Shown: piece after piece, positions 22,089 to 31,587 of the stretch
Position numbering within the stretch: position 1 is the first letter of the stretch
How the letters are laid out: each line of letters starts with the position of its first letter
Made by a program: the position numbers and the translations under genes
Notes under the pieces: model-generated
What the model was told of the DNA's origin: nothing
The model's input: the letters and a program-made list of their open reading frames with translations, nothing else
The model's database searches: none
Assembly (NCBI RefSeq): GCF_038396675.1
Contig: NC_088921.1
Location: forward strand, 13,487,001 to 13,551,000
DNA length: 64,000 nt
Reading direction: 5' to 3'
DNA from: Hydra vulgaris
Lineage: Eukaryota; Cnidaria; Hydrozoa; Anthoathecata; Hydridae

Positions 22089-22950
22089 TAAGAGTTTATC
22101 TTCAAATTTATTTTTTAAATCAAGAAATTGTTTGGTAATTTCATCAATACTATTTTTTTCAAATTCTTTAGAATAAATAGAAAAACTACCCCATGAATCT
22201 TTGATTTTAAATGTTTAAGCTCTAATTTAATACCCGATTCTTTTAATTCAGCTTTTAAATCGTCAAAATTATTTTGTGTATTATTTTTAAATTTAGTTTT
22301 AATTGTAAATCCTTAAATATCAAACCATTAACCCTTCCAGTTTTAAACATGGATTGAGTTTTATTAGCTATTCTTTCGACACGAATGCATGGTTCAAATT
22401 GACGACCTCAAAGCACTTCGACTTTATAATCAATAGAACCAAATTCGTTTTCAATTTTTATTTTCACCAAATGGTAAACTAAAGTTAACCAAAATTTTGA
22501 ATCCTTCTTATTCTCTCTACCATTAGAGTTTCTATTAGAGTTTAAAAGACTTAACTCTGAAAGTTCTGTCCCTGAAGTTATTCTATCAAAATTATGTAAA
22601 TATTCTTTTAAGAATGAAATGTAATGTTGAATAAAAATTTTTCGTGATTCGTTTAAATCATTCATTATTCCATCAGGAACGACGATTTTCGTAAAAGTTA
22701 ATAGACATTTGAGTGCAGTAGTATCTTTGCCATTAAGGTACTCTGTGTAGCCATCAAGCTGCTTTTTCTCTGGCATTGACTTGAATTTATTTTCAATCAA
22801 AATTGTAAGGCTTGAATTTGCAACAAGTATATCAGCCCGCCCATATTCTTTATCCAAAGGAAACTCGACCTCCGCTTTTAAATTAGAAAGCTCTTTAATT
22901 TTAAAATCCAACCCTAAGATTTCTTTATAAAATTCTTTAAAATCATTCAT
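22085..22950 (-). pseudogene. PD-(D/E)XK nuclease superfamily protein, broken
   Basis: ATG at 22950 opens MNDFKEFYKEILGLDFKIKE. The core FPLDKEYGRADILVANSSLT continuing ILIENKF gives the D...ExK arrangement (Asp of RADI, Glu and Lys of IENKF) of the PD-(D/E)XK fold, close to the PDDEXK_4 group; KKQLDGYTEYL is the Q/Y helix that follows. After the first 180 codons there is a TGA, then the C-terminal part continues in other frames (FTIKTKFKNNTQNNFDDLKA, DSWGSFSIYSKEFEKNSIDE, ITKQFLDLKNKFEDKL) to about 22085. Its sequence is more AT-rich than its neighbours and it abuts the truncated transporter, suggesting a genomic island or rearrangement. Such proteins are often defence-associated; the target is unknown. 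Confidence 0.7.
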
Positions 22951-23069
22951 TAAAAAAGCAACAAAAGAAAATGAATTAATTCCTTGTCATCTTTTTCAAG
23001 AATTTTAAACATGTTAAACCTTCACTCATTATATTCATTTATTAAATTTAGATAAAAAGACTACTATAC

Positions 23070-24588
23070 TTAAATCGCCACCACACTCCCCATCAACTGC
23101 CTATCCGTAAAGCCTAACAAATAAGTTGCCGAAGACCTGCAAACCAATACGCATGAGCGGCAACCTTGACACACGCCCTCGTTTACCTTGGCCACTGTGC
23201 GCATTTGTACTGAACCGTGCGATAAAGGTATATCTTCTGTAACAATTGCACCATACGGACATACAGAAATACAATTCTGACAACCCGAACGGTTTTCTTT
23301 CAGAATTTTAATCACCATTGGGTCTTTTTTCAGACTGTCGTCTCCAAAAAGTCCGCAAATATTTGCCGTACATGCTGATGCTGATGCCACAGTGTCGGGA
23401 ATATCCTTGGGTGCTTGTCCGCAGTTGGCCAGATAGATGCCCGCCTTGGTGGTTATTACGGGGCACAATTTGGGTTGAGCTTCGGAATAGAAACCGTATT
23501 TGTCGTACGAAATGCCCAACATTCTTGCCAGATCTTTGGCTTCATTTTGAGGCTGTACGGCAGTTGCCAGCACCACCATATCGGCTTCCACTTTTACGGC
23601 TTGTCCCAGTTGGGCGTCTTCGCCTCTCACAATCAGCTTTTTACCTTTTGTATAAATTTTTGACACACGGCCTCGTAAATAGGTGGCTGCGGTTTCGGTT
23701 TGTGCTCAGTGAACGAACTCTTCATAGCTTTTGCCCGCCGCGTGAATATCGATGTAAAAAATATAAGCATGAGAGTCTTGTACTTTATGGTGCAGCAACA
23801 TGGCATGTTTTGCTGTATACATGCAACAAATTTTTGAGCAATATGATATTTTGCTTCATCTCGCGATCCGACACATTTTATAAACACTACATCTTTAGGC
23901 AATTCCCCATCGGACGGGCGAACAGACATACCGTTTGTCGGGCTCGAGGCCGATACCATGCGCTCAAATTGCAATGAATCTATCACATCCGGATTACGTC
24001 CGAATCCATATTCTTCATAAGTTTGTGCATCATACAAGTTATATCCGGTGGCTACCACCACCGCACCGATTTCTCACTCTATAATTTCATCTTTCATGGC
24101 ATAATTGATGGAATCTTTTTTGCACACTTTTTCGCACAAACTACATTTCCTTTTTGTAAGTTTTGTGCAAATTGATTCATCTATCACCTGCTTATTAGGC
24201 ACGGCTTGCGGGAATGGCGAATAAATGGCTGTACGCGTGCTCATTCCGTAATTGAAATCATTGGGTACTTACACCGGGCATTTTTGAGTACATGCACCGC
24301 AACCTGTGCAGCTTTTGAAATCTACATATAATGCTTTTTTCTTTATGGTGGCTTTATAATTGCCCACAAATGAATCTGTATGGTGGCTTTATAATTGCCC
24401 ACAATTCCCCAATTGAATCACTTCGGAACAGGGCAACAGTTCAATATACGGATGGTTGGCCACCTCTGCCATTCGCGGGGTGAGGATGCATTGTGAGCAG
24501 TCGAGCGTAAAAAAAGTTTCGTCCAGTTGCGACATTTTTCCGCCCACCGAGGGGCTTTTTTCAACCAAAACAACCGGCAATTAAGCGA
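23070..24588 (-). pseudogene. hdrA: HdrA-like FAD/Fe-S oxidoreductase, N-terminally truncated and broken
   Basis: Heterodisulfide-reductase subunit A family: flavin-based electron transfer. The FAD-binding GGGIAG start is missing; the fragment begins PVVLVEKSPSVGGKMSQLDE, then TLDCSQCILTPRMAEVANHP. A ferredoxin insert follows in another frame (KSCTGCGACTQKCPV, KRKCSLCEKVCKKDSINYA), then VVATGYNLYDAQTYEEYGFG, VFIKCVGSRDE and VVLATAVQPQNEAKDLARML. Two C-terminal 4Fe-4S clusters are seen: CQNCISVCPYGAIV and CQGCRSCVLVCRSSATYLLG, ending GFTDRQLMGSVVAI at 23070. A 26-bp direct repeat at 24344/24379 duplicates coding sequence; stops and shifts lie near 23668, 23705, 24070 and 24270. Confidence 0.85.
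24344..24404. repeat. 26-bp direct duplication in hdrA
   Basis: Bases 24344-24369 and 24379-24404 are identical (both start TATGGTGGCTTTATAATTGC), separated by 9 bases. It is a coding-sequence duplication. Confidence 0.85.
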
Positions 24589-24984
24589 GGCATGATTTTG
24601 CCAAAAAACATGATTAAAAATGTAAACACATAGATCAAAAAACAAATTCAATAATACGGGTCTGAGCACAATGTGTGAGCTTAAAAGATTTGTAATAAAA
24701 GCAATACATGAAATGTTGATTGCTATATTCGAAACTGAAAATGTGAAAAATAACTTTTGCGGTTGTTCAAGAAGCTTAAAGTATAATTTTGATGATTTGG
24801 TTAGTGATAGTCTTATTTTTTGTGGAAAAGCATCGTTGCTCGAAAAAAATACGATCTCAGCACTCGAAAGCATTGCTTGAATCGTGATGAGCAGTATAAT
24901 GCAGATTGTCAATCGGTATGAAGTCCCCGAAAGTGGATGAATTTGAACACTGAATTGATAGAAACGTCTAAACCAAGTGGACAA
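24589..24984 (-). pseudogene. gldE: GldE-like CorC/HlyC (CNNM-domain) membrane protein, truncated
   Basis: From 24984: an N-terminal membrane helix ICIILLITIQAMLSSAEIVF FSS, then DAFPQKIRLSLTKSSKLYFK LLEQPQKLFFTFSVSNIAIN and ISCIAFITNLL, and in a shifted frame MFFGKIMPRLIAG. The SAE..FFS, LL..P.kLl.t...sN...N and FGeimPk blocks are those of the CNNM/hemolysin-type transmembrane domain. In Bacteroidota the gene after ssb is commonly gldE, a gliding-motility/secretion-associated member, and ssb lies directly upstream here. The gene stops inside FGKIMPRLIA at about 24590, where hdrA sequence begins, so the CBS and C-terminal domains are deleted. Confidence 0.7.
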
Positions 24985-25076
24985 TGTTTCCTAAGTAGAA
25001 AGAAAAAAGTGAATTTTAAATATGCACATTTTATATCGAAAGATATACAAAAAAGGACGCTTTTGCGCCGTGAGTT

Positions 25077-25556
25077 TTAAAATGGTAGATTGTCAACTTC
25101 TTGCACCGGACTAGGAGTGGGTGCTTTGTTTTGCGGGGCATCGTATTGAGCTCGCGGTGCAAATTGCTGAGCTGTACTTGGTATATATTCGCTGCCGATC
25201 GGCGGTGCTAATGGTGCGGACTGACCCGGTGCTGATCCTAATAATTGTAGCGTGTCGCCAAAAATTTCCGTTGTGTAACGTTTCACTCCGTTTTGATCTT
25301 CCCAAGAGCGGTCTCTGATTTTTCCTTCAATGTAAACTTGACTTCCTTTGCGTACAAATTTGTGTGCAAGCTCTCCCAACTGTCTCCACAATACAATATT
25401 GTGCCATTCTGTTGTGGTTTGTTTTTCTCCGTTTTTATTTCAATAGGTTTCAGACGTTGCCAACGAGAAAGCTGCAACCGCGGTGTTTTCTTGAACAACT
25501 CTATATTCGGGGTCTTTGCCCGCATTTCTAACTAAAATTACTTCATTGACTCCCAT
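25077..25556 (-). pseudogene. ssb: Single-stranded DNA-binding protein, one stop
   Basis: ATG at 25556: VNEVILVRNAGKDPEYRVVQ (family has VGNxGKDPE, so Gly is Arg here), AVAAFSLATSETY, then TGA, then NKNGEKQTTTEWHNIVLWRQ LGELAHKFVRKGSQVYIEGK, RSWEDQNGVKRYTTEIFGDT LQLLG, a Pro/Gln-rich tail and the conserved acidic tip DNLPF. About 160 codons, full length. SSB coats single-stranded DNA and recruits partners by the tail; it is essential. Only the TGA near 25440 interrupts it, plus the Gly to Arg change. It lies upstream of gldE in the same direction, the usual Bacteroidota order. Confidence 0.9.
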
Positions 25557-25665
25557 TTTTATGATATTTTTAAAGTCACGTATAAAGTATATCAATTTTT
25601 TATACTTGCAAAATAAATCTGTTTTCAAACCGGGTTTTTATTGCTCTCGTTTGTATGAAAATAAA

Positions 25666-25695
25666 AAACCGATAGTTTACACTAACGGTTTTTAA
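25666..25695 (-). terminator. Terminator of the nucleotidyltransferase gene
   Basis: AAAACCG.TAGT and ACTA.CGGTTTT pair around TTAC, with flanking A and T runs, just downstream of the gene that ends at 25709. Confidence 0.6.
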
Positions 25696-25708
25696 GTTTA
25701 TTTTTGGT

Positions 25709-26614
25709 TTACCAAAGTTTAGCCGGATATTTTCCTGCGTCTACCAGTTCTTGTATTTTTTTCACAGGCGTTTCTCTATCCTCTTGGTAGGTTACTCCAA
25801 ACCATCTTGCGTCCGAGGTCAATACTTTAGTTGTCGCTTTTCCTTGTTTGATCAGAATATCAACACCTGTCGGAACATAAAATACAGCTTTAATGTTATC
25901 TTTGTTTTCTTGGGCAAAATATTTGAAAAAATCACCGAAATATCCGAAAACAAACAGAGTGAAGCCCAAAAAATTCATAGATACGGATTCATAGCCCGTT
26001 AGTTCTACAGATTCTCCGTTTTTGTCTTTGTAAGCAGCTCCGGTGCTCGGTTTTTCTATTGAAGTTCTTTCTACAACGCTTATCAGGTTTTGCTTGTCAT
26101 CTACTTGGCAAACTCTTCTGGCAACGGTTCCGAAGTCGGAAAGTGTGTTGCGCAGACCATAACCGACCATGCTGTAGCTTCCTGTATCGTTTGCATCCAA
26201 TGCCGATAAATATTGTGCCATTACTTCAAAGCCTTCTGCTCCGTAAAAGTCGTCGGGATTGATTACTGCAAAAGGTTCTTTTACCTTACTTGCTGCGCAC
26301 CAAACTGCATGTCCGATGCCCCATGGTTTTGCGCGTTCCGGGTTCAGTGTTATGCCTTTGGGCAATATGTCCAATTTTTAAAAAACGACATCAATATCAA
26401 TTTTTCCCTCGTACTTTTTTAGGATGCTGTTTCTAAAGTCATTCTCAATCGATTTTCGAATGATGAAAACAATTTTCCCAAAACCCGCTCTAATGGCGTC
26501 ATACACTGAGTAATCCATTATTGTTTCACCCGACGGGCCGAATGGGTCGATTTGTTTAAGCCCACCGTATCTGCTGCCCATACCGGCTGCTAATACCACA
26601 AGTGTTGGTTTCAT
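25709..26614 (-). pseudogene. NTP-transferase family nucleotidyltransferase, one stop
   Basis: Sugar-phosphate nucleotidyltransferase fold. MKPTLVVLAAGMGSRYGGLK Q carries the nucleotide-binding GxGxR loop with the conserved Lys; SGETIMDYSVYDAIRAGFGK follows, then VINPDDFYG with the metal-binding Asp pair, and a C-terminal region PVKKIQELVDAGKYPAKLW. About 300 codons, full length. A single TAA (26374, from probable CAA in VVFQKLD) interrupts it. The substrate is not certain: the family contains UTP-glucose-1-phosphate-like enzymes and uncharacterised sugar-nucleotide enzymes. An alternative Met lies two codons upstream (26620). Confidence 0.8.
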
Positions 26615-26756
26615 GTTCACAATTTTTGTTTTTAATTCAGTTTCCGGAATCTTCTAATACGAATTCGCTGCAAAACTAATTAACTTTTTTCATTCGAATC
26701 AAAAAAAGGCTTTTGTTGCATCAGTTTTTTATAGATTATCTCAAGTTTATTTCAAT

Positions 26757-26782
26757 AAAAAAGGAAGCGACTCCTTCCTTTC
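26757..26782 (-). terminator. Terminator of the dnaJ remnant
   Basis: On the minus strand AAAGGAAGG-AGTCG-CTTCCTTT followed by T-run forms a compact hairpin at the dnaJ end. Confidence 0.65.
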
Positions 26783-27235
26783 TTGGCGTAAATTCCGAGT
26801 ATATTCAAAAAAATCTTTCATTTTATTGAAAAAACCTTTGTCTTCGCCTCTTTTTCCAGGTTCAAAAGATTCTGATTTTTGAATCTTTCTATTATTTTTT
26901 CTCTTCTTTGCTTAAGTTTTTCGGAATCCAAACGTTTATCTGAACCAATAAATCGCCTTTTTCGTATCCTTTCACGTCCGGTAGCCCTTTGCTGTGAAGT
27001 CCTAAGATATTACACGGTTGTGTTCCCGGATCTATTTTTACTTTCACTCGGTCGTCTACTGTGGGAAATTCTACCGTTTCTCCCAGAATAGCATTCGTAA
27101 TACTTAAGTAAAGTTTGTGAATCAAATCATTATCTTGTCTAATCAAATAAGGATGTTCTTTTTCCTGAATCAAAACAATCAAATCATCGTTTATTCCGCC
27201 GCGTCTGGCGGCATTACCTTTGCCGGCTACCAAAA
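26783..27235 (-). pseudogene. dnaJ: DnaJ chaperone, C-terminal part only
   Basis: VAGKGNAARRGGINDDLIVL IQEKEHPYLIRQDNDLIHKL is the beginning of the DnaJ C-terminal substrate-binding domain II, followed by TNAILGETVEFPTVDDRVKV KIDPGTQPCNILGLHSKGLP and DLLVQINVWIPKNLSKEEKK. The tail ESFEPGKRGEDKGFFNKMKD FFEY continues in a shifted frame past 26892. The J-domain, Gly/Phe linker and zinc-finger part are missing; coaE sequence abuts at about 27235. DnaJ stimulates DnaK ATPase; this fragment cannot. Confidence 0.85.
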
Positions 27236-27815
27236 GCGAGCTTTGTGAATCTTCAAAACTTGCGGATAAAGTAAGTTTTTCTTATCGTTATTTATTACAA
27301 AGTCTGATCTGTTAATTCTATATTCGTCCAAAAACTGCTTTTCTATTCTTGCTTTTACTTGTTCCTCTTTCAGTCCGTCTCTCATTATTGTTCTGCTTAT
27401 CCTGTTTTTGTCCGGTGCCGTTACCGTGATTATTTTGTCGAAACCGCGGAATGCACCGCGTTCAAACAGAATAGCTGCTTCTTTTATAACGTTTAATTTT
27501 TGTTGAAATTGCATACACAAATTTTCAAAATGCCGAGCTACCAATGGGTGAACAAGTTCATATACGGTTTCTAAAGCTTTCGGATTGTTGAAAATCAAGG
27601 CTGACAATTTTTTTTTATCAATTTTTTCGTTCTCGTTAATGATTTCTATTCCAAAAGCATCTATCATCGAATTTTTAACTCAATGTTATTGTCGTATAAT
27701 TTTTTTGCTTCCCGGTCTGCACTATAAACCGGGATATTCCATTGCTTAAAAATTTTACAGACCAAACTTTTTCCGCATCCTATACCTCCGGTTATACCTG
27801 AGAAAAGTGCACTTT
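27227..27815 (-). pseudogene. coaE: Dephospho-CoA kinase, broken
   Basis: Last step of coenzyme A synthesis. P-loop block SGITGGIGCGKSLVCKIFKQ WNIPVYSADREAKKLYD is readable near 27800-27700, then MIDAFGIEIINENEKIDKKK LSALIFNNPKALETVYELVH PLV, KEAAILFERGAFRGFDKIIT VTAPD and RISRTIMRDGLKEEQVKARI, all characteristic. It ends NDKKNLLYPQVLKIH at 27240 and then fuses to the dnaJ fragment. A frameshift near 27800 separates the ATG from the P-loop, and a break lies near 27668. About 195 codons. Confidence 0.85.
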
Positions 27816-28240
27816 AAGCATTTCTTTGCATTTGGTTAAAAAAATCAGACCTTTCGTGGTTCCACAATAGGTCTGACAAAAAAGATTTTTTGTAGACTGA
27901 GAACGGAATCAAAGTAATCTTCAATTCTGAATCTATCATATAATCTTCAACTTCTTCTTTCATGTCGCTGTTGTCCGGATCGAAATACCCGTTTACGATT
28001 ACGGTTCCACCGTTTTCTTCGTAAATTTTCAATATGTTCAGAATATCAAGTATATAACGATATGAGCTCGTGTCGAAATAAGTAAGCTTGATATTAAACG
28101 TAATAGGTCTAGCCTCTTCTATATAGGTTTTAAGCCACTGTATGAGCGGTGTGTAAAACTCAACGGTTTCTTCTAAGTATGATTCGCCTGCTAGTTCGTG
28201 AGAACTGATGAAAACATCGTGAGAACTGAATGTTCTCCAT
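27815..28240 (-). pseudogene. siaC: SiaC-family regulatory phosphoprotein (DUF1987), broken
   Basis: ATG at 28240 (MENIQFS) then, after a shift inside a 21-bp-period duplication (TCGTGAGAACTGA at 28196 and 28217), GESYLEETVEFYTPLIQWLK TYIEEARPITFNIKLTYFDT SSYRYILDILNILKIYEENG GTVIVNGYFDPDNSDMKEEV EDYMIDSELKITLIPF. The pattern P.e.f.FY.P...Wl..Y......i.f...l.YfNTsSsk.l..il..l is DUF1987/SiaC. SiaC is the anti-anti-sigma-like partner phosphorylated by SiaB and dephosphorylated by a SpoIIE phosphatase; a SpoIIE protein is at 5772-8180. Confidence 0.75.
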
Positions 28241-28261
28241 AATATTGTTGTTGAAATATAT

Positions 28262-28560
28262 TATTAATCCTTATACTTATTTACTTTCACGGTAATTGCA
28301 AAAAACGAAAGCTCATCGTTTATTGGCGTGACTTCAAAATCTAAGGGATTGGATGAGGTAAAAGCTACTTGAATGCGATCATTGTGTGCACTTCCTTTTG
28401 ATCCTTGCGGAAGGTTTCTTTGCTCCCTTTTGTATTTTCTTAACTCTACTTTGTCTAATGAAATTATGATTTCACATTTTTCGATAACCAAAGCGATGTC
28501 TTTATTCATTACTACGTTACCGGTCAAAAATTTATAGTGGTCATTGTGTTCTGCAATAAC
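28262..28560 (-). pseudogene. SiaB-type kinase, C-terminal remnant
   Basis: Uninterrupted frame EHNDHYKFLTGNVVMNKDIA LVIEKCEIIISLDKVELRKY KREQR then ISLQ-type tail to NDELSFFAITVKVNKYKD, stop at 28264. Placement directly upstream of siaC and general features fit the DUF6272/SiaB-like kinases that partner SiaC in Bacteroidota; the ATP-binding N-terminus is absent because der sequence takes over at about 28560. The call rests mostly on context. Confidence 0.5.
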
Positions 28561-28886
28561 TATTGAGCAAATCTGGTTATTTCAAACTCTATATCTACTG
28601 CACCTGTATGATGATCTACAAGTATAATGATGACATCCGCTTCTTCGACAGCCAAAATAATTTGTTTGCGAACTTCTTCAAAAATATCGTCTGAATTCAT
28701 CACATATCCGCCGGTGTCGATCACCGAAAACCCTACTCCGTTCCAGTTCGTCTTCCCGTAGTGACGGTCTCTGGTTGCTCCGCTCGAATCGTGAATAATG
28801 GCTTGTCTTTTGCCTATTAATCTGTTAAACAAGGTCGATTTACCTACATTCGGACGCCCCTACCATTGTTACAATACTCAAATTTA
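28560..28886 (-). pseudogene. der: Der (EngA) ribosome-assembly GTPase, N-terminal fragment
   Basis: Frame SIVTMVG(R)PNVGKST is readable with one extra G at about 28850; then LFNRLIGKRQAIIHDSSGAT RDRHYGKTNWNGVGFSVIDT GGYVMNSDDIFEEVRKQIIL AVEEADVIIILVD, the first G domain of Der (P-loop, switch and DTGG). The usual initiator codon seems to be TTG in place of ATG. Homology ends after VDIEFEITRFAQ near 28560, where siaB sequence starts, so most of domain 1, all of domain 2 and the KH domain are lost. Der follows era in Bacteroidota, as here. Confidence 0.85.
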
Positions 28887-28926
28887 GCGAAAATTATGCG
28901 CTGCACGCATGGATTTTAAAACTTAT

Positions 28927-29803
28927 ACTTCGTAACCGAACTGACGCAGTTTACTGTCTCTGTCTCTCCAGTCTTTGTCTACTTTCACCATAAGTTCAAG
29001 ATACACTTTCGACCCCAAAAACTCTTTAATACTTCTTCGAGCCTCTGTTCCAATTTTTTTATGGCTGCACCTTTGTTTCCGATAATAATTCCCTTTTGAG
29101 AATCTCTGGCTTCATAAGTAATTCCACGAATAAAAACAGGATCTTCATTTTCACGGTATTCCACAATTACTACGTGGGTAGAGTAAGGAACTTCTTTTTG
29201 ATAATAGAGTAAGATTTTTTCACGAATAATCTCCGATGCAAAAAAACGCATCGACGTGTCCGTAAGTTGCTCCTTATCAAAATAAGGCGGACTTTTGGGC
29301 AGCAACTCAAGAATTTGTTTCAAGATCAGATCTAAATTGAATTAATGAAGTGTCGAAGCCGGAAAAATGATAGCTTCAGGCAAAATTTCTCTCCATTGTT
29401 CATAAATTACATCCAATTTCTCTTGATCTATAATGTCTATCTTATTGATGACCAATACAACAGGCACATCTGAAGTTTTATTTTATTTAAAAAGCCTTAT
29501 TTTTCTCAGGTTTCTCGTAAACCTCTGTTATATAGAGAAGTAAATCAGCATCAGAAAGCGCAGAATTAGCTGCTTTCAGCATTATTTCCTGCAATTTATA
29601 AGCAGGTTTCAGTACTCCGGGAGTAACGGAATAGACGATTTGGTAATCATCGTGGTAATCAACAATTCCCATGATTCTGTGGCGGGTGGTTTGCGCTTTT
29701 GATGTGATAATGGAAAGCTTCTCGCCAACCATCGCGTTCATTAGGGTAGATATGCCAACATTCGGATTGTCGACTATGTTCACAAATCCGGCTTTGTGGA
29801 CAT
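28927..29803 (-). pseudogene. era: Era GTPase, broken and with a lost P-loop lysine
   Basis: Era binds the 3' end of 16S rRNA and assists 30S maturation. Readable: [20 protein letters not shown], where the family has GNPNVGKST, so the P-loop Gly is Asp and the essential Lys is Ile (ATA at 29751-29753). [34 protein letters not shown], then KQILELLPKSPPYFDKEQLT DTSMRFFASEIIREKILLYY and the KH domain RDSQKGIIIGNKGAAIKKLE. The tail VDKDWRDRDSKLRQFGYEV is in a shifted frame to 28927. Stops and shifts lie near 29486, 29343, 28985 and the start. About 290 codons. Confidence 0.9.
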
Positions 29804-29980
29804 GTTTTGTATGATTATATTGAATTGGAAATGAATCTGATTTATCCCGTTTAATTGTAAAAACAGAAAAAAACGGATACTGATAAATTCCGTGAGCAAA
29901 AACCGTTTTGAGTTCGGCAATTGCTCGCGGCCTATAAGGAATCGCAACTTGATGTACAAGCAGGTTGCATTTGAAAAGTA

Positions 29981-31317
29981 TTATTCGTAAGCACCCATCT
30001 TGAGCAGATTCACCTCAACATCGCTAAGGAAACGCCATTTGCCTCTAGGTATACACTTTTTTGTCAATTTTTTGAAATACACTCTGTCAAGCTTCAAAAC
30101 ATTGTATCCCAATGCTTCTACCATACGTCTTACGATACGATTTTTGCCGGACCGATTTTTTATTCCAATCTCAGATTTGATGTCAGATGAAGGATATTCT
30201 ACAACATCTGCCGATGCAAGTCCATCTTCCAATTCAATTCCCGAAACCATTTTTACCATATCTGCTCTGGTGATATTCTTATCGAGCAAAACGTGGTAGA
30301 TTTTTTTTGCGGTTATATTTCGGATGTGTTAAGCTCTTTGTCAATACTCCGTCGTTTGTCAACTGCAGTACACCTGTAGTGTTTCTGTCCAATCTCCCAA
30401 CCGGGTAAATTCTTTGCTCCACCTCACTGCCAACCAAATCCATCAATGTTTTTCTTTCTCCTAGTCATCGGTAGTTGTCACGTAACCCTTTGATTTATTA
30501 AGGAGAATTTATACTTTTTTCTCCGGTTTTATCATTTGACCGTCAAAACGTACCTCGTTGGTTCTGGAAACCTACCTTTACACCCATTTCGGTAACAGTT
30601 ACCCCGTTTGCCTGAACAAATCCGGACTGAATATAAGTATCAGCCTCTCTGCGAGAACAAACTCCTGAGTTGACATCAGACGCAGTGTTCCGTCATCAAC
30701 TTTCGATTTATCTTGGTTTTCTTGTCTGAAAGGCCTTTCGGTATTTCTCTTTGAGTCGGAAAGATTAAACACTTTCTGTTGCTTACCCTCTGCCCTGCTG
30801 TCGCTTTTTCCAAAACCTGGTTTCTGTCCGGGTCGAATCGTGGTTTCCTGTCACTGCCGAAAGCCGGTTTTTGCTCATCATTTCTTCCGCTGCGTTAATT
30901 TTACTGCGTAAAACGCTTTGGTTCGTTGCTTTTTTGAGGTTTAAAAGTGTTCTCTTCGGTTTCGAATTGGTTTATTCTTTTTTTCACTAATTTAAACCCT
31001 CCGATTTTTTCTTCACTTCTTTTCGAAATGCCTCGCTACTTTAGCTTCTGTATTCTCTTGGAGAATCTTTATCTCCCAGCCCCTATTCTTTCCAAATACG
31101 TTCTTCTTCTGTCTCCGTTCTTTTTCTCGCCTACCGGTTTACTGCTAAATCTCTCCCCGCTATCGGAGCTTTTTGTAGCCCCAACCGTTGACCTTGTGCA
31201 AGAGTGGTTGCTCCCTCTTGCTGTCGTTCTAGTTGAACCGCCTGACCGACTTTTTTCACGGTCTTTCCCAAATCCTCCCGATTTGCTGCTGCCAGAACTC
31301 CTAATTCTACCTTTCAT
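29981..31317 (-). pseudogene. rluB: RluB-type 23S rRNA pseudouridine synthase, broken
   Basis: Start at 31317: MKGRIRSSGSSKSGGFGKDR E, a basic Gly/Ser/Arg-rich N-terminal extension common in Bacteroidota RluB. Then an S4 RNA-binding domain (CSRREADTYIQSGFVQANGV), catalytic block YPVGRLDRNTTGVLQLTNDG with the key Asp in GRLD, and C-terminal KYNRKKIYHVLLDKNITRAD, ELEDGLASADVVEYPSSD, IGIKNRSGKNRIVRRMVEAL GYNVLKLDRVYF ending GAYE. About 430 codons. Stops and shifts lie near 30300, 30480-30520, 30560 and 30950. A plus-strand frame over 30947-31330 is a shadow of this gene. Confidence 0.8.
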
Positions 31318-31587
31318 CGACGTAAAATAAAACTGTAAATGTTTTGATTATAAAACTAATAGATATTTACAAAAGAATAAAATCTATTCTTCTAAATTAC
31401 TAAAAATATCGAATAAATAAAAATTTTAAATAAAAACTAAAATTGCTCTTTTGACACTTCTGACAGAACAAATCTTTGATTGTATAATTTAGCCAACAAA
31501 AAAATCAAGTTTTGGAACGGAGTCAAAAAAAAAGTGCAACACTTTTAAAGCACAGCACGCTATCAATCAATATCGTAAGACTATAAA
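31318..31587. other. Spacer between rluB and wecB
   Basis: AT-rich intergenic sequence with A-runs. I see no ORF, tRNA or convincing terminator. Confidence 0.5.

Noticed and set aside
23318..23977. 219-codon plus-strand frame
   Set aside because: It lies antisense to hdrA, has no family features and is rich in Arg/Cys/Leu as expected for a shadow frame.
30947..31330. 127-codon plus-strand frame
   Set aside because: It is antisense to the Gly/Ser/Arg-rich N-terminus of rluB; the Phe/Leu/Pro-rich content is its mirror.
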